A stretch of DNA of 64,000 bases from CAJCJE01 sp035948315 (GCA_035948315.1 DASZJG010000034.1:90788-154787), one strand, 5' to 3'; positions 34,348 through 45,628 are shown, counted from the first letter of the stretch. Numbers and translations are program-made. Notes: generated by a model not told the origin, from the sequence alone.

Positions 34348-35145
34348 TCACACCCTGATGCCGACACCGGCATAGCAGCCGGCCCGCCACGGGTCGCACA
34401 CGTCCAGCTCGCCGCGCCATTCCGCGGTGAACACCAGGCCAGGATCGACCAGCTCATAGCCGTCGAAGAAGCGCAGCACCTGCGGCTTCGTGCGCAGGAT
34501 GGCCGGGTTCGCGGTCGCCTTGTACTCGTTGACCACGTCCTGCACCTCAGGCCGCTCGTCGCTGGTGCCGTGGCTCAGCGCCAGGTAGCTGCCCGGCACG
34601 GTGGCGTCCCGGTAGGCCGCCACCAGGTCCTCCGGGTGGGCGCTGTCCGGCACGAAGTGGATGGACGCGAACATCATCATCGCGATCGGCTGGCCGAAGT
34701 CCAGCAGCCCGGTGGTGACCGGGTGCTTGAGCACCGAATCCGGCTGGGTCAGGTCGGCGCGCACGATGGCCGCGTTCGGGTTGTCCTGCAGGATCAGCTC
34801 GCTGTGCGCGACCGCGACCGCCTCGAAGTCCACGTAGACCACCCGGCAGCTCGGGTCGACGGCCTGCGCGATCTCGTGGCTGTTGCCCACGGTCGGGATG
34901 CCGGACCCGAGGTCGAGGAACTGGCGCACGCCCTGCTCGGCGAGGAACTTCACGGCGCGGCGCAGGAAGCTGCGGTTCTCGATGGCCAGGAACGGCGCGT
35001 CCGGCAGGATCTGCGCCACCTTCTTCGCGAATACCCTGTCCACGTCGAAGTTGTTGGCGCCACCGAGGAAGTAGTCATAGACCCGGGCCGCGTTCGGCTT
35101 GGACAGGTCGACATCGTCCGGTACCCAGCCCAGATCCTCAGCCAT
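34348..35145 (-). CDS. DUF574-type SAM-dependent methyltransferase
   Basis: A 265-residue protein of the actinobacterial PF04672 (DUF574) group. The diagnostic N-terminus 'NAARVYDYFLGGANNFDVDR' is at about residues 18-37, the SAM motif 'FLDLGSGIPT' near 76-85, and acidic ribose contact 'VYVDFEAVA' near 109. The family is greatly expanded in actinomycetes; substrates are mostly unknown. ATG 35145 gives the usual family start; ATG 35163 is also possible. It shares a 45-nt divergent promoter region with the PH-domain gene. Confidence 0.87.
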   Translation of the reverse strand: MAEDLGWVPDDVDLSKPNAARVYDYFLGGANNFDVDRVFAKKVAQILPDAPFLAIENRSFLRRAVKFLAEQGVRQFLDLGSGIPTVGNSHEIAQAVDPSCRVVYVDFEAVAVAHSELILQDNPNAAIVRADLTQPDSVLKHPVTTGLLDFGQPIAMMMFASIHFVPDSAHPEDLVAAYRDATVPGSYLALSHGTSDERPEVQDVVNEYKATANPAILRTKPQVLRFFDGYELVDPGLVFTAEWRGELDVCDPWRAGCYAGVGIRV

Positions 35146-35190
35146 TGATTCATCATGCACCATGCGGCAGACCCCGAACCGGAGACATCC

Positions 35191-35616
35191 ATGACGAGCA
35201 CTGATCAACAGGCGCAGTGGTCCCCCCGACCGGCCCTGGTCGGGATCGGCTGGTTGGCCGCGCTCGCGCTGCTCGCAACCACCGTGTTCACCGGCAGCGC
35301 GGAAACGCGCCTGTTCACCGGTATCGCCACGATCGCGTTCGCGCTGGCCGCCGGTTACGGCACGCTGCTGCGCCCGAAGCTGCACGCGAACCCGGCCGGA
35401 CTGGTGGTCCGACTGGTCAGCGGTCGACTGCGGCTGCCCTGGTACAGCACCAAGATCACGCTGTCCCGCACGCGCAGGCTCGGCCGCACCGTCACCCTGC
35501 TCGAACTCGACGGCCGCGACGAGCTGGGCGAGGAGCAGCTGGTCGTGCTCGGCTGGCTGGAACTGGGCGCTGACCCGCAGGACGTGCTCGACGTCCTGCA
35601 CGCCCTGCGCCCCTGA
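35191..35616 (+). CDS. PH domain membrane protein
   Basis: A 141-residue protein with two N-terminal membrane helices (about 15-32 and 40-58) and a C-terminal bacterial PH-like domain ('LHANPAGLVVRLVSGRLRLPWYSTKITLSRTRRLGR' read as strands). ATG 35191 follows GGAGACATCC. The position between crgA and ppiA matches Rv0010c of M. tuberculosis, also a PH-domain membrane protein. Role unknown; the domain probably binds a lipid or a cell-envelope partner. Confidence 0.82.
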   Translation: MTSTDQQAQWSPRPALVGIGWLAALALLATTVFTGSAETRLFTGIATIAFALAAGYGTLLRPKLHANPAGLVVRLVSGRLRLPWYSTKITLSRTRRLGRTVTLLELDGRDELGEEQLVVLGWLELGADPQDVLDVLHALRP

Positions 35617-35648
35617 CGTCCCGCCCTTACAGCAGCGCCGCGCGCCCC

Positions 35649-36548
35649 TTAGAGCAACGCCGCCAGCTGGGTATCCCGCACCAGCACCAACCCGATCAGC
35701 GCCACCACCGCCACCGCGACCGCACCGAACTGCCAGGTGTTCCGGTTCTTCTCCGGCGCGTAGATGATCGCCGCGGTCATCAGCCCGCCCACCACCAGGC
35801 CGCCGACGTGGCCGAGCACCGAGATGCCCGGAATCGCCACGCTCAGCACCAGGTTGATGACGATCGTCGCGATCACCGCGCCCGGGTTCAGCTTGAGCCG
35901 CAGCACCACCACCAGCACGCCGCCGAGCAGGCCGAACACCGCGCCGGACGCGCCAGCGACCTGCTGCTGCGGGTCGGCGAACAGCAGTACCGACACCCCG
36001 CCGCCGAGCAGCGACACCAGATAGACCGCGGTGAACCGGATCCGGCCCAGGATGCGTTCCAGGTCCTTGCCGATCCACCACAGGGACAGCATGTTCATCA
36101 CGATGTGGATCGGCGTGACATGCAGGAACCCGGCGGTGATCAGCTGCCACCAGTTCCCGTTCGCGACCGCGAGCGGGAACTCGGCCCACGCACCGAACAG
36201 CGGCGAGTGCTCGACCGCGCCGATGCTGTGCGCCTGGATCGCGGTGAACACGTAGACCAGCACGTTGACCGCGATCAGCACCGGCACGACCAGCAGCTCG
36301 TCGGTCAGCTCCGCGCCGGCGATGGTGCGCTGCCGGAACGGCCGCTGGGTGCGCGCGCCCTGCGCGACACAGTCGACACACTGGTAGCCGACCGATGCCT
36401 CGCGCAGGCACTCCGGGCACGCGGGCCGGTCGCACCGGCTACAGCGCAGCCCGGTGGGCCGATCCCCGTGCCGGAAGCACACCGGTAACTCGACCTGGCC
36501 GCCGAACTGGCCGGCCGGTGGCCCTGATGGCCCCTGGGGCGTTGTCAT
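35649..36548 (-). CDS. rhomboid family intramembrane serine protease
   Basis: A 299-residue protein. The N-terminus has a B-box-like zinc finger ('CFRHGDRPTGLRCSRCDRPACPECL' region, with about eight Cys/His by residue 60). Then six or more helices carry the rhomboid site: Ser in 'AGASGAVFGLLGG' and His in 'GHVGGLVVGG', with the 'HIVMNMLSLWWIG' helix (His and Asn). It cleaves membrane proteins within the bilayer. The zinc finger may be used for substrate or localisation. It is 20 nt downstream of ppiA, on the same strand, so probably one transcript. Confidence 0.92.
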   Translation of the reverse strand: MTTPQGPSGPPAGQFGGQVELPVCFRHGDRPTGLRCSRCDRPACPECLREASVGYQCVDCVAQGARTQRPFRQRTIAGAELTDELLVVPVLIAVNVLVYVFTAIQAHSIGAVEHSPLFGAWAEFPLAVANGNWWQLITAGFLHVTPIHIVMNMLSLWWIGKDLERILGRIRFTAVYLVSLLGGGVSVLLFADPQQQVAGASGAVFGLLGGVLVVVLRLKLNPGAVIATIVINLVLSVAIPGISVLGHVGGLVVGGLMTAAIIYAPEKNRNTWQFGAVAVAVVALIGLVLVRDTQLAALL

Positions 36549-36568
36549 CGTCTTGTCGCCGACCGGGC

Positions 36569-37126
36569 TCAGCCCTCGCGCTTGACGTCCACGTCGATGG
36601 CGGTGATGACCACGTCGGTCACGGGCCGGTCGGCTCCCTTGGTCGGGGTGGTCGCGATCGCGTCCACGACGTCCCGGGACTCCTGGTCGGCGACCTCGCC
36701 GAAGATGGTGTGCCGGAAGTTCAGGTGGGTGGTCGGCGCGACGGTGACGAAGAACTGCGAGCCGTTGGTGTCCTTGCCCGCGTTGGCCATCGCCAGCAGG
36801 TAGGGCTTGTTGAACTGCAGTTCCGCGTGGAACTCGTCGGCGAAGCGGTAACCGGGGCCGCCCCGTCCGGTGCCGGTCGGGTCACCGCCCTGGATCATGA
36901 ATCCGTCGATCACGCGGTGGAAGACCGACCCGTCGTAGAACGGACCCGAACTGCCACTCTTGGCGTTTTTTTCCGAATAGTCCTTGGTGCCCTGGGCGAG
37001 CCCGACGAAGTTCGACACCGTCTTCGGTGCCTGATTCGGGAACAGGTTCAGCCGGATGTCACCGAGTGAGGTGTGCAGGGTCGCCGTAACGGTCGCCCCA
37101 ACGAGCGATGCATTGCTGTCAGCCAC
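36569..37126 (-). CDS. ppiA: PpiA, cyclophilin-type peptidyl-prolyl isomerase
   Basis: A 185-residue cytoplasmic cyclophilin. The core motifs are visible: 'FHRVIDGFMIQGGDPTGTGRGGPGYRFADEF' (with the catalytic Arg after 'FH' and 'QGGD'), 'LAMANAG', 'NGSQFFVTVAPT' and 'HTIFGEV'. No signal peptide. It speeds Xaa-Pro cis-trans isomerisation. Gene order (PH protein, rhomboid, ppiA, cwsA-like) parallels Rv0008c-Rv0010c. An intergenic gap of 147 nt separates it from the divergent cwsA-like gene. Confidence 0.94.
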   Translation of the reverse strand: MADSNASLVGATVTATLHTSLGDIRLNLFPNQAPKTVSNFVGLAQGTKDYSEKNAKSGSSGPFYDGSVFHRVIDGFMIQGGDPTGTGRGGPGYRFADEFHAELQFNKPYLLAMANAGKDTNGSQFFVTVAPTTHLNFRHTIFGEVADQESRDVVDAIATTPTKGADRPVTDVVITAIDVDVKREG

Positions 37127-37273
37127 GCCGCCATCGTGCCATCCACGGCGGGAAAGCGGTGGACGGGGCAGGATGGAAGCGTCGGGACCCGGGCAGTACG
37201 ACCCCGCGAATACGCAACTGGCGTACCGGGTATCCCAGAAGTTGGTTGATCAAGAAATGTCTGGAGTGCGACG

Positions 37274-37843
37274 ATGGATGAAGTGAAGGCCATGGCCCAG
37301 GCCGGCGAGTCGGTTGGCAAGGCCGTCCGCACGATCCGGCGTACTGCGACAGAACGGGCGGCCAAGGGCGCCGCGGTGGCCGAACAGATGCGGTCCGAGG
37401 TCGACGAGCTGGTCAAGCAGAGCCGCAAGGCCCGGCGCAAGGCACGCAAGAACGCGGCCAAGGCCGGCAAGCAGATCAGCAAGGACATCACCGACATCAC
37501 GGACAAGGCCCGCAAGAGCGGCCGCAAGGCACGCAAGCAGGCCGCCGCGAGCACAGCCGAGTTCAGCCGGAAGGTGCAGAAGAAGCTGGCCAAGCTGGAG
37601 CGCCGGACCGACAAGGTGCGCCGCAGGGCCGAGAAGAACCCGAGCGGCAGGCGCGGCGGTCGCCGCCTGCTGTTGCTGCTCGGCGCGGGCAGCGTCGCAG
37701 CGGTCGCGGTGGTCGTGGTCAGGTCCCGCCAGTCCGCCAAGCCCGAGCAGCCGACCGCCCCGGTGATCCCGCTCGGCGGCGAGACCCAGTCCACCAACGG
37801 CTCGGCGCCCAGCAGCAGCCCGCACCCCGCCGAGAAGAACTGA
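37274..37843 (+). CDS. CwsA-like cell wall protein candidate
   Basis: A 189-residue protein from ATG with GGAG nine bases upstream. Residues 1-130 are a long, very basic helical region (runs such as 'KARRKARKNAAKAGKQ' and 'KSGRKARKQ'), then one membrane helix (131-149) and a Pro/Ser/Asn-rich tail of about 40 residues. The topology, a cytoplasmic helical part, one helix near the end and a Pro-rich tail, and the position beside ppiA match CwsA (Rv0008c), which binds CrgA and Wag31 and supports polar growth. Sequence identity with CwsA looks low, so this is a syntenic inference. The Lys/Arg-rich part could bind DNA or acidic lipids. Confidence 0.6.
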   Translation: MDEVKAMAQAGESVGKAVRTIRRTATERAAKGAAVAEQMRSEVDELVKQSRKARRKARKNAAKAGKQISKDITDITDKARKSGRKARKQAAASTAEFSRKVQKKLAKLERRTDKVRRRAEKNPSGRRGGRRLLLLLGAGSVAAVAVVVVRSRQSAKPEQPTAPVIPLGGETQSTNGSAPSSSPHPAEKN

Positions 37844-37851
37844 GCAGCGAT

Positions 37852-37882
37852 GGGGCAGGGCGCCACGCCGGCACCCTGCCCC
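37852..37882. terminator. bidirectional terminator candidate
   Basis: A 9-bp stem (GGGGCAGGG at 37852-37860 with CCCTGCCCC at 37874-37882) and a 13-nt loop between the convergent cwsA-like and lipoprotein genes. No clear T tail. Confidence 0.6.
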
Positions 37883-37888
37883 TCGGTG

Positions 37889-38440
37889 TCACCAGCCCAG
37901 CGTGCTCACCACATGATCGGTGATCACCTTGGTCTTGATGGTCTGCTTCTGGTTGCTGATCACCACCACCGCGCGGCCCGCCTTGGACACCGCGTAGACC
38001 GCGCCGGTCTGCGTCGGCTCCGACCCGCCGGTCCAGCCGGCCGGCTCGGTGGCTGGGTTCGACGTGGCTACCGGCGCCTCCTGGTTCACGATCGCCTTGG
38101 CCACGTCGGCCGAGCCGTCGTAGACCCACACGGTCAGCTGCCAGTTGCCGTCCGGCCGGTAGAAGAAGCAGCTCGGCTCGGACTGGCCGGCCGGCGCGGA
38201 CAGCTTCACGGCGGTCACGTGCTGTCCGTTGGCGTCCTCCGCCGTCACCTTGTCGAGGTATGGACATGACCCTGCCGTGGCAGGCGTCGGCACTGCCGGC
38301 GCGGGCACCGACTGGGTGGTCGTGGTCGGCGGCGCGGCAGTGGTCGCCGGGGCCTGCGCGCCGGTCGAGTCGGGTCCGCAGGCCGCGAGAGCGGCGCAGA
38401 CGGCCAGCAGGGGAAGGGCGGAGAGCGCGGCTCGTCTCAT
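37889..38440 (-). CDS. DUF2020-like lipoprotein
   Basis: A 183-residue exported lipoprotein. ATG 38440 starts a signal peptide ('MRRAALSALPLLAVCAALAAC'), with a lipobox 'LAAC' and Cys at residue 21. A Thr/Pro/Ala linker (about 25-55) precedes a small domain with 'SCPYLDKVTAEDANGQHVTAVK', 'PSCFFYRPDGNWQL' and 'AVYAVSKAGRAVVVISNQKQT', a pattern like DUF2020. Two Cys may form a disulfide. Function unknown. It follows the hydrolase gene on the same strand by 63 nt. Confidence 0.78.
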   Translation of the reverse strand: MRRAALSALPLLAVCAALAACGPDSTGAQAPATTAAPPTTTTQSVPAPAVPTPATAGSCPYLDKVTAEDANGQHVTAVKLSAPAGQSEPSCFFYRPDGNWQLTVWVYDGSADVAKAIVNQEAPVATSNPATEPAGWTGGSEPTQTGAVYAVSKAGRAVVVISNQKQTIKTKVITDHVVSTLGW

Positions 38441-38503
38441 AGGCCCGGGAGTCAACCAGACGAGCCGCACCAGTCCCCGACCGGGCTTGCGCCGCAACGG
38501 GAA

Positions 38504-39391
38504 TCAGTCCAGATCGCCGCCGTTGAGCAACCAGTTGTAGAGCAACCCGATCCGCGTCTCCGGGTCCATCTGGTGCCCACCGCTGTCGTCGATCCGGGTG
38601 ATCGCGTTCGGCACGTGCCGCGCCAGCCACTCGCCGTGCCCCGCCGGCACCAGCACATCCTGGGTGCCCCACCACACCGAGGTCGGCACGCTGACCGACT
38701 CGACGTCGAACCCCCACGGACGGGTGAAAGCCACGTCGTCGTCCACCCACCCGGACACGCTCGTGCCGACCGCCTCGGCCATCGACTCGCGCAGCACGGC
38801 CGCGATGTCCGGCCTGCCCAGAATGGCCCGGTCCGCCTCGGGAATGTCGAAGTCACCGAGCAGCGTCGCGGGATCAGCGGCCATCCGGGTGAGCATGGCG
38901 TCGGCTTCCCTGCGCAGCTCGGCGGCCAACCGGTCCTCGCTCTCCAGCGCCCAGCCGAACTCCTTGATGTTCTCCGGGTCCATCCCGTCGAAGAACGCGT
39001 CGCCCAACCGGTCATAAGGCGCGACCCCGACAACACACGCGGCCCGCGTGACCCTTTCGGGCAGTCCTGCCGCAACGGCGAGGCAGTGTGGCCCGCCCCC
39101 GGAGCCGCCCGTCACCGCGAACCGCCCGATGCCCAGCTCGTCGGCGATGGCGGCGACATCGGCGACACAGTCCGCGACCACCCGACCAGGATGCCGCGAA
39201 GACGCCCCGTAACCAGGCCGGTCGTACGTGATCACCCGCGCGCCGATGGCGGCGACCTTGCCGTCGTCCGGATGCCGGCCCAGCCGTGATCCGGGCGTGC
39301 CATGCAAGCTGAAGATCGGAAAGCCATCGGGATCGCCCCAGTCGGCGAACGCCAGCGTTCGCCCCGAGGCCGTCACAGTGCGCAAGTTCAT
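38504..39391 (-). CDS. alpha/beta-fold hydrolase
   Basis: A 295-residue hydrolase. Oxyanion-hole 'HGTPGSR' at about 30-36, nucleophile elbow 'GGSGGG' near 94-99 (Ser), acid probably in 'WGTQDVLVP' and His in 'DDSGGHQMD'. It starts 'MNLRTVTASGRTLAFADWGDPDG', typical of small-molecule esterase/hydrolase members. Cytoplasmic. Substrate unknown. This gene and the lipoprotein gene separate the tRNA block from the cwsA-like gene, an insertion compared with mycobacteria. Confidence 0.87.
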   Translation of the reverse strand: MNLRTVTASGRTLAFADWGDPDGFPIFSLHGTPGSRLGRHPDDGKVAAIGARVITYDRPGYGASSRHPGRVVADCVADVAAIADELGIGRFAVTGGSGGGPHCLAVAAGLPERVTRAACVVGVAPYDRLGDAFFDGMDPENIKEFGWALESEDRLAAELRREADAMLTRMAADPATLLGDFDIPEADRAILGRPDIAAVLRESMAEAVGTSVSGWVDDDVAFTRPWGFDVESVSVPTSVWWGTQDVLVPAGHGEWLARHVPNAITRIDDSGGHQMDPETRIGLLYNWLLNGGDLD

Positions 39392-39435
39392 CAGCCGATG
39401 TTAGGGCCAAAGCCCAAGCCACAGCCAAAGCCGCA

Positions 39436-39488
39436 GCGGGGTGTGGGGCGGCAGCCCCACCCGGGGGGTCTGGGGGTCGCCCCCCAGA
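39436..39488. repeat. 53-nt tandem-hairpin repeat, copy 2
   Basis: Differs from the copy at 21777-21829 at one base of 53. Two G/C hairpins follow one another. It lies about 60 nt downstream of the 3' end of tRNA-Ala on the minus strand and just upstream of the start of the hydrolase gene. Confidence 0.8.
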
Positions 39489-39548
39489 TAGGCATGACAA
39501 GCGACCGGGCGAAGGTGCGAAGCACCGAGCAGCCGGCCGCTGAGCGCG

Positions 39549-39621
39549 TGGAGATGAGGGGAATCGAACCCCTAACCCCCGCCTTGCAAAGGCGGTGCTC
39601 TGCCAATTGAGCTACATCCCC
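39549..39621 (-). tRNA. tRNA-Ala (TGC anticodon)
   Basis: A 73-nt tRNA. The acceptor stem pairs GGGGATG with CATCTCC (one G-U), discriminator A. D arm 'AGCTCAATTGGCAGAGC', anticodon stem CCGCC/GGCGG with loop TTTGCAA (anticodon TGC), T arm with GGTTCGA. CCA not encoded. Forms the usual Ile-Ala tRNA pair near gyrA, with DLW-39 in between. Confidence 0.94.
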
Positions 39622-39729
39622 GTCGTTCGACGTCCCACTTTAACGCCGAACGGCAAAAACGAAGACCAGGCGTTCACGTCAACCGCCCGTGCGCGCCCGA
39701 TCTTCGTTGACCTCAGTTGGTCGAAAAGC

Positions 39730-39852
39730 TCACTTGTCGGTCGGCGCGGTGGCCTCACGCCATACGTCGGCGTCGACCTTGTTCGCCCGGCTACGACGGA
39801 CGATGAACAGCACGGCACCGGCAACGGCCGCAAGTGCGAGGATCTTCTTCAC
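39730..39852 (-). CDS. DLW-39 family peptide (40 aa)
   Basis: A 40-residue peptide with a GTG start preceded by AAGGAGG at nine bases. It has an N-terminal membrane helix ('KKILALAAVAGAVLFIV') followed by a basic patch ('RRSRANK') and the family tail 'DADVWREATAPTDK', which carries the Asp-x-Trp signature. Family members are small proteins conserved in actinobacteria near gyrA, role unknown. It sits between tRNA-Ile and tRNA-Ala on the same strand. Confidence 0.88.
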   Translation of the reverse strand: MKKILALAAVAGAVLFIVRRSRANKVDADVWREATAPTDK

Positions 39853-39925
39853 GACGGATCGCCTCCTTGAGCGGCGGGTTGGGAACTGCGAGGTTTGCAT
39901 CCCGCTGAAGGGATCCCCCGAGCAG

Positions 39926-39999
39926 TGGGCCTAGGAGGACTTGAACCTCCGACCTCTTCGTTATCAGCGAAGCGCTCTAACCGTCTGAGCTATAGGCCC
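39926..39999 (-). tRNA. tRNA-Ile (GAT anticodon)
   Basis: A 74-nt tRNA. Acceptor GGGCCTA pairs with TAGGCCC, discriminator A. Anticodon stem CTTCG/CGAAG with loop CTGATAA (anticodon GAT). T arm contains GGTTCAA. CCA not encoded. Follows the DUF3566 gene on the same strand, as ileT follows Rv0007 in mycobacteria. Confidence 0.94.
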
Positions 40000-40068
40000 G
40001 CGTGCACCGAAAACACTACCGTACCCGCCGCCGACGCCCCAAACCGGGCGCCGGCGGCGGATGGTGGC

Positions 40069-41001
40069 TCATTCCCGTTCGGCCAGGGTGACTTCGAGGC
40101 CGCCGGCGAGGTCGGCGGACACGTTGTAGACGAACGCGCCGACCGTCGCGAGCGCGGTGAACAGCACGATGTTGACCGCGCCGATGATCGCCGCGACGCC
40201 GAACACGCGCTGCACGGTGATCAGCGCGCTCGCGCCGCCGGTGCTGGACTGGGCGAAGGAGTTGTAGTCGCTGTTGAGCTTGTCCCACACGCCCATTCCG
40301 TCGAGCACGCCGTAGAGCACGCCGACCGCGACCAGCCAGACGAAGAACAGCGCGACGGACAGCACGAAGGCCAGCTTCAGCACCGACCACGGGTCGACCC
40401 GCTTGACCTGGAGGCTGGCCCGGCGCGGGCCTCGGCCCGGCCTGCGCAGGGCGCTCGGCGGCGCGCTGGAGGCGCTGGGGCGGGGGGCGCTGGGCGGCGG
40501 CGGAGTGGCGAGATTCACGGTGGTCCGCCCGACCGGTTCCGGCCCGAGCCGGGCGCCTGCGTTGATCCCGCCCGCACCCGGGTGGGCGCCGGGCATGGCC
40601 GAGGCGGCCGCGGTGCCGGTGACCACGGTCGAGTAGTCCTCCTTGGCGCGGGCGCTGGCGTAGCCCCAGTCCTCGAACCGGCTGGGCTGTTCCTCGGGCT
40701 GCACCGGTGCGTGGACGTCATGTTCGCGGGCGAACTGCGCGTCGTTGGCCACCCGCTGCCACGGCGGCGGCGCCGCGTTCACCTCAGGCGCGGCCGGAGC
40801 CGCGGCGGCCGGAGTGGGTGCCGCAGCAGCCGGTACCGGCGTCTGCGGGGTGGCGGCCGCGTTCCCTGCGGGAGTCGCGGCCGCCCCGTTCTCGCTCACA
40901 CCCGTCGCAGCCTGCTTGGCGCCGCCGTCGGTCTCGGCGCTGCTCCGTGCGACCTGCACGGTCGGTGGATCCAGGCGATCCGGCTTCTCGGGTGAAGTCA
41001 C
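40069..41001 (-). CDS. DUF3566 transmembrane protein
   Basis: A 310-residue protein. Residues 1-205 are a cytoplasmic, disordered Ala/Pro-rich region with charged stretches. Then the DUF3566 domain: a basic motif 'RASLQVKRVDPWSVLKLAFVLSV' enters helix 1 (about 215-238), an outside loop 'GMGVWDKLNSDYNSF' follows, and helix 2 is at about 265-290, ending 'AGGLEVTLAERE'. It matches Rv0007, always just after gyrA in actinobacteria. It starts 12 nt after the gyrA stop region on the same strand, so it is likely co-transcribed. Function unknown. Confidence 0.9.
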   Translation of the reverse strand: MTSPEKPDRLDPPTVQVARSSAETDGGAKQAATGVSENGAAATPAGNAAATPQTPVPAAAAPTPAAAAPAAPEVNAAPPPWQRVANDAQFAREHDVHAPVQPEEQPSRFEDWGYASARAKEDYSTVVTGTAAASAMPGAHPGAGGINAGARLGPEPVGRTTVNLATPPPPSAPRPSASSAPPSALRRPGRGPRRASLQVKRVDPWSVLKLAFVLSVALFFVWLVAVGVLYGVLDGMGVWDKLNSDYNSFAQSSTGGASALITVQRVFGVAAIIGAVNIVLFTALATVGAFVYNVSADLAGGLEVTLAERE

Positions 41002-41012
41002 GAGTAAATCCC

Positions 41013-43619
<2,607 letters not shown>

Positions 43620-43675
43620 GGTTGCACTTCCGTCTCAGGTAAGGGTTTGCGGTCTGCCCGGGTGCGGGAGGGAAC

Positions 43676-45628
43676 TCACACGTCCAGGAACCGCACGTCC
43701 TTGGCGTTGCGGGTGATGAACGAGCGGCGGGCTTCCACGTCCTCGCCCATGAGTACGCTGAACAGTTCGTCCGCGGTCGCCGCATCGTCCAAAGTGACCT
43801 GACGCAGCAGTCGGTTGGCCGGATCCATGGTGGTTTCCCAGAGTTCTTCGGCGTTCATCTCGCCGAGACCCTTGTACCGCTGGATGCCGTCGTCCTTGTT
43901 GATCTTCTTGCCGGAGTTGATCCCGGCCTCGAACAAGGCATCCCGCTCGCGGTCGGAGTAGGCGTACTCCGGATCGACGCGCTGCCACTTGATCTTGTAC
44001 AGCGGCGGGCAGGACAGGTACACGTGACCGTGCTCGATCAGCGGCCGCATGAAGCGGAACAGCAGCGTCAGCAACAAGGTGGTGATGTGCTGGCCGTCCA
44101 CATCGGCATCCGCCATCAGCACGATCTTGTAGTACTTGAGCTTGGCGAGGTCGAAGTCGTCGTGGATGCCCGTGCCCAACGCGGTGATCAGGCTCTGCAC
44201 CTCGGTGTTCTTCAACACCCGGTCGATGCGCGACTTCTCCACGTTGATGATCTTTCCCCGGATCGGCAGGATCGCCTGGAAGTAGGACTCCCGGCCCTCC
44301 TTGGCCGAACCACCCGCGGAGTCACCCTCCACGATGTAGATCTCGCACTCTTCCGGGTTGGTCGACTGGCAGTCCTTCAACTTGCCGGGCAGGCCGCCTA
44401 TGTCCAGCGCGCCCTTGCGCCGCACCAGTTCCCGCGCCCGCCGCGCGGCCATCCGCGCCTGCGCGCTCGCCAGCGACTTGTTGATGATCGCCTTGGCATC
44501 GGCCGGGTTGCGCTCGAACCAGTCGGCGATGTGCTCGTTGCAGCTGGTCTGCACCATCGACTTCACTTCGGTGTTGCCGAGCTTGGTCTTGGTCTGGCCC
44601 TCGAACTGCGGTTCCTTCAGCTTCACCGACACGATCGCGGCGAGGCCCTCGCGCACGTCGTCACCGGTGAGGTTGCTGTCCTTCTCCTTGATGAGCTTCT
44701 TGTCACGCGCGTAGGCGTTGATCACGCGGGTCAGCGCGGCGCGGAAGCCCTCCTCGTGGGTACCGCCCTCGTACGTGTTGATGGTGTTGGCGAAGGTGTA
44801 GACCGACTCGGAGTAGCCGGTGTTCCACTGCATCGCCACCTCGACCTGCATGGTCTCGGCCAGGGCGGTGAAGGAGATGACGCCGGGGTGCACCGCCTCG
44901 CGGGTGGCGTTGATGTGCTTGACGAAGTCCTCGAGCCCACCCGGGTAGTGGTAGGTGCGGTCGCGCTTGCGGCCGGCCGCCTCCTCCTGGTCGTCCTCGG
45001 CGATCCGCTCGTCGTGCAGGTCGATGCGCAGGCCCGCGTTGAGGAAGGCCATCTCCTGCAGCCTGCGGGCGATGGTCTCCAGGTTGTACTCGGTGGTCTC
45101 GAAGATCTCCGGATCCGCCCAGAAGGTGGTCCTGCTGCCGGTGCGATCGGTCTCCTCGCCCCGCACCAGCTCGGTGGGCTCGGTGTTGATGTATGACTGC
45201 GTCCACTCGTACCCGTCGCGCCAGATCTGCAGATCCATCCGGGTCGACAGCGCGTTCACCACCGAGGCGCCGACGCCGTGCAGACCGCCGGAGACCGCGT
45301 AGGAGTCGCCGCCGAACTTGCCGCCCGCGTGCAGCGTGGTCATGATGACCTCGACCGCGGGCCGCTGCTCGATCGGGTGCATGTCGACCGGGATGCCGCG
45401 GCCGTCGTCGAGTACGGAGACGCTGCCGTCCGCGCCGAGGGTGACGTCGACCCGAGTCGCGTAACCAGCCATGGCCTCGTCGACCGAGTTGTCCACGATT
45501 TCCTGCACGAGATGGTGCAGGCCGCGTTCGCCGGTGGACCCGATGTACATACCGGGCCGCTTGCGAACGGCTTCGAGACCTTCGAGGACTGAGATCGACT
45601 TGGCACTGTAGTCGTCGTTCGTTGTCAC
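43676..45628 (-). CDS. gyrB: GyrB, DNA gyrase subunit B
   Basis: A 650-residue ATPase subunit. GTG 45628 is taken as start, with GAGGA upstream; an extension to 45667 is open but not supported. Motifs: ATP-binding 'DNSVDEAMAGY' and 'DDGRGIPVDMH', 'GGLHGVGASVVNALS', the Toprim 'EGDSAGGSAKEGRES' and 'DADVDGQHITTLLLTLLFRFMRPL' (metal-binding Asp). Provides ATP hydrolysis and strand passage. Upstream gap of 208 nt (45629-45836) should hold its promoter; TAGAAT at 45691-45696 (minus strand) is a possible -10. Confidence 0.97.
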   Translation of the reverse strand: MTTNDDYSAKSISVLEGLEAVRKRPGMYIGSTGERGLHHLVQEIVDNSVDEAMAGYATRVDVTLGADGSVSVLDDGRGIPVDMHPIEQRPAVEVIMTTLHAGGKFGGDSYAVSGGLHGVGASVVNALSTRMDLQIWRDGYEWTQSYINTEPTELVRGEETDRTGSRTTFWADPEIFETTEYNLETIARRLQEMAFLNAGLRIDLHDERIAEDDQEEAAGRKRDRTYHYPGGLEDFVKHINATREAVHPGVISFTALAETMQVEVAMQWNTGYSESVYTFANTINTYEGGTHEEGFRAALTRVINAYARDKKLIKEKDSNLTGDDVREGLAAIVSVKLKEPQFEGQTKTKLGNTEVKSMVQTSCNEHIADWFERNPADAKAIINKSLASAQARMAARRARELVRRKGALDIGGLPGKLKDCQSTNPEECEIYIVEGDSAGGSAKEGRESYFQAILPIRGKIINVEKSRIDRVLKNTEVQSLITALGTGIHDDFDLAKLKYYKIVLMADADVDGQHITTLLLTLLFRFMRPLIEHGHVYLSCPPLYKIKWQRVDPEYAYSDRERDALFEAGINSGKKINKDDGIQRYKGLGEMNAEELWETTMDPANRLLRQVTLDDAATADELFSVLMGEDVEARRSFITRNAKDVRFLDV

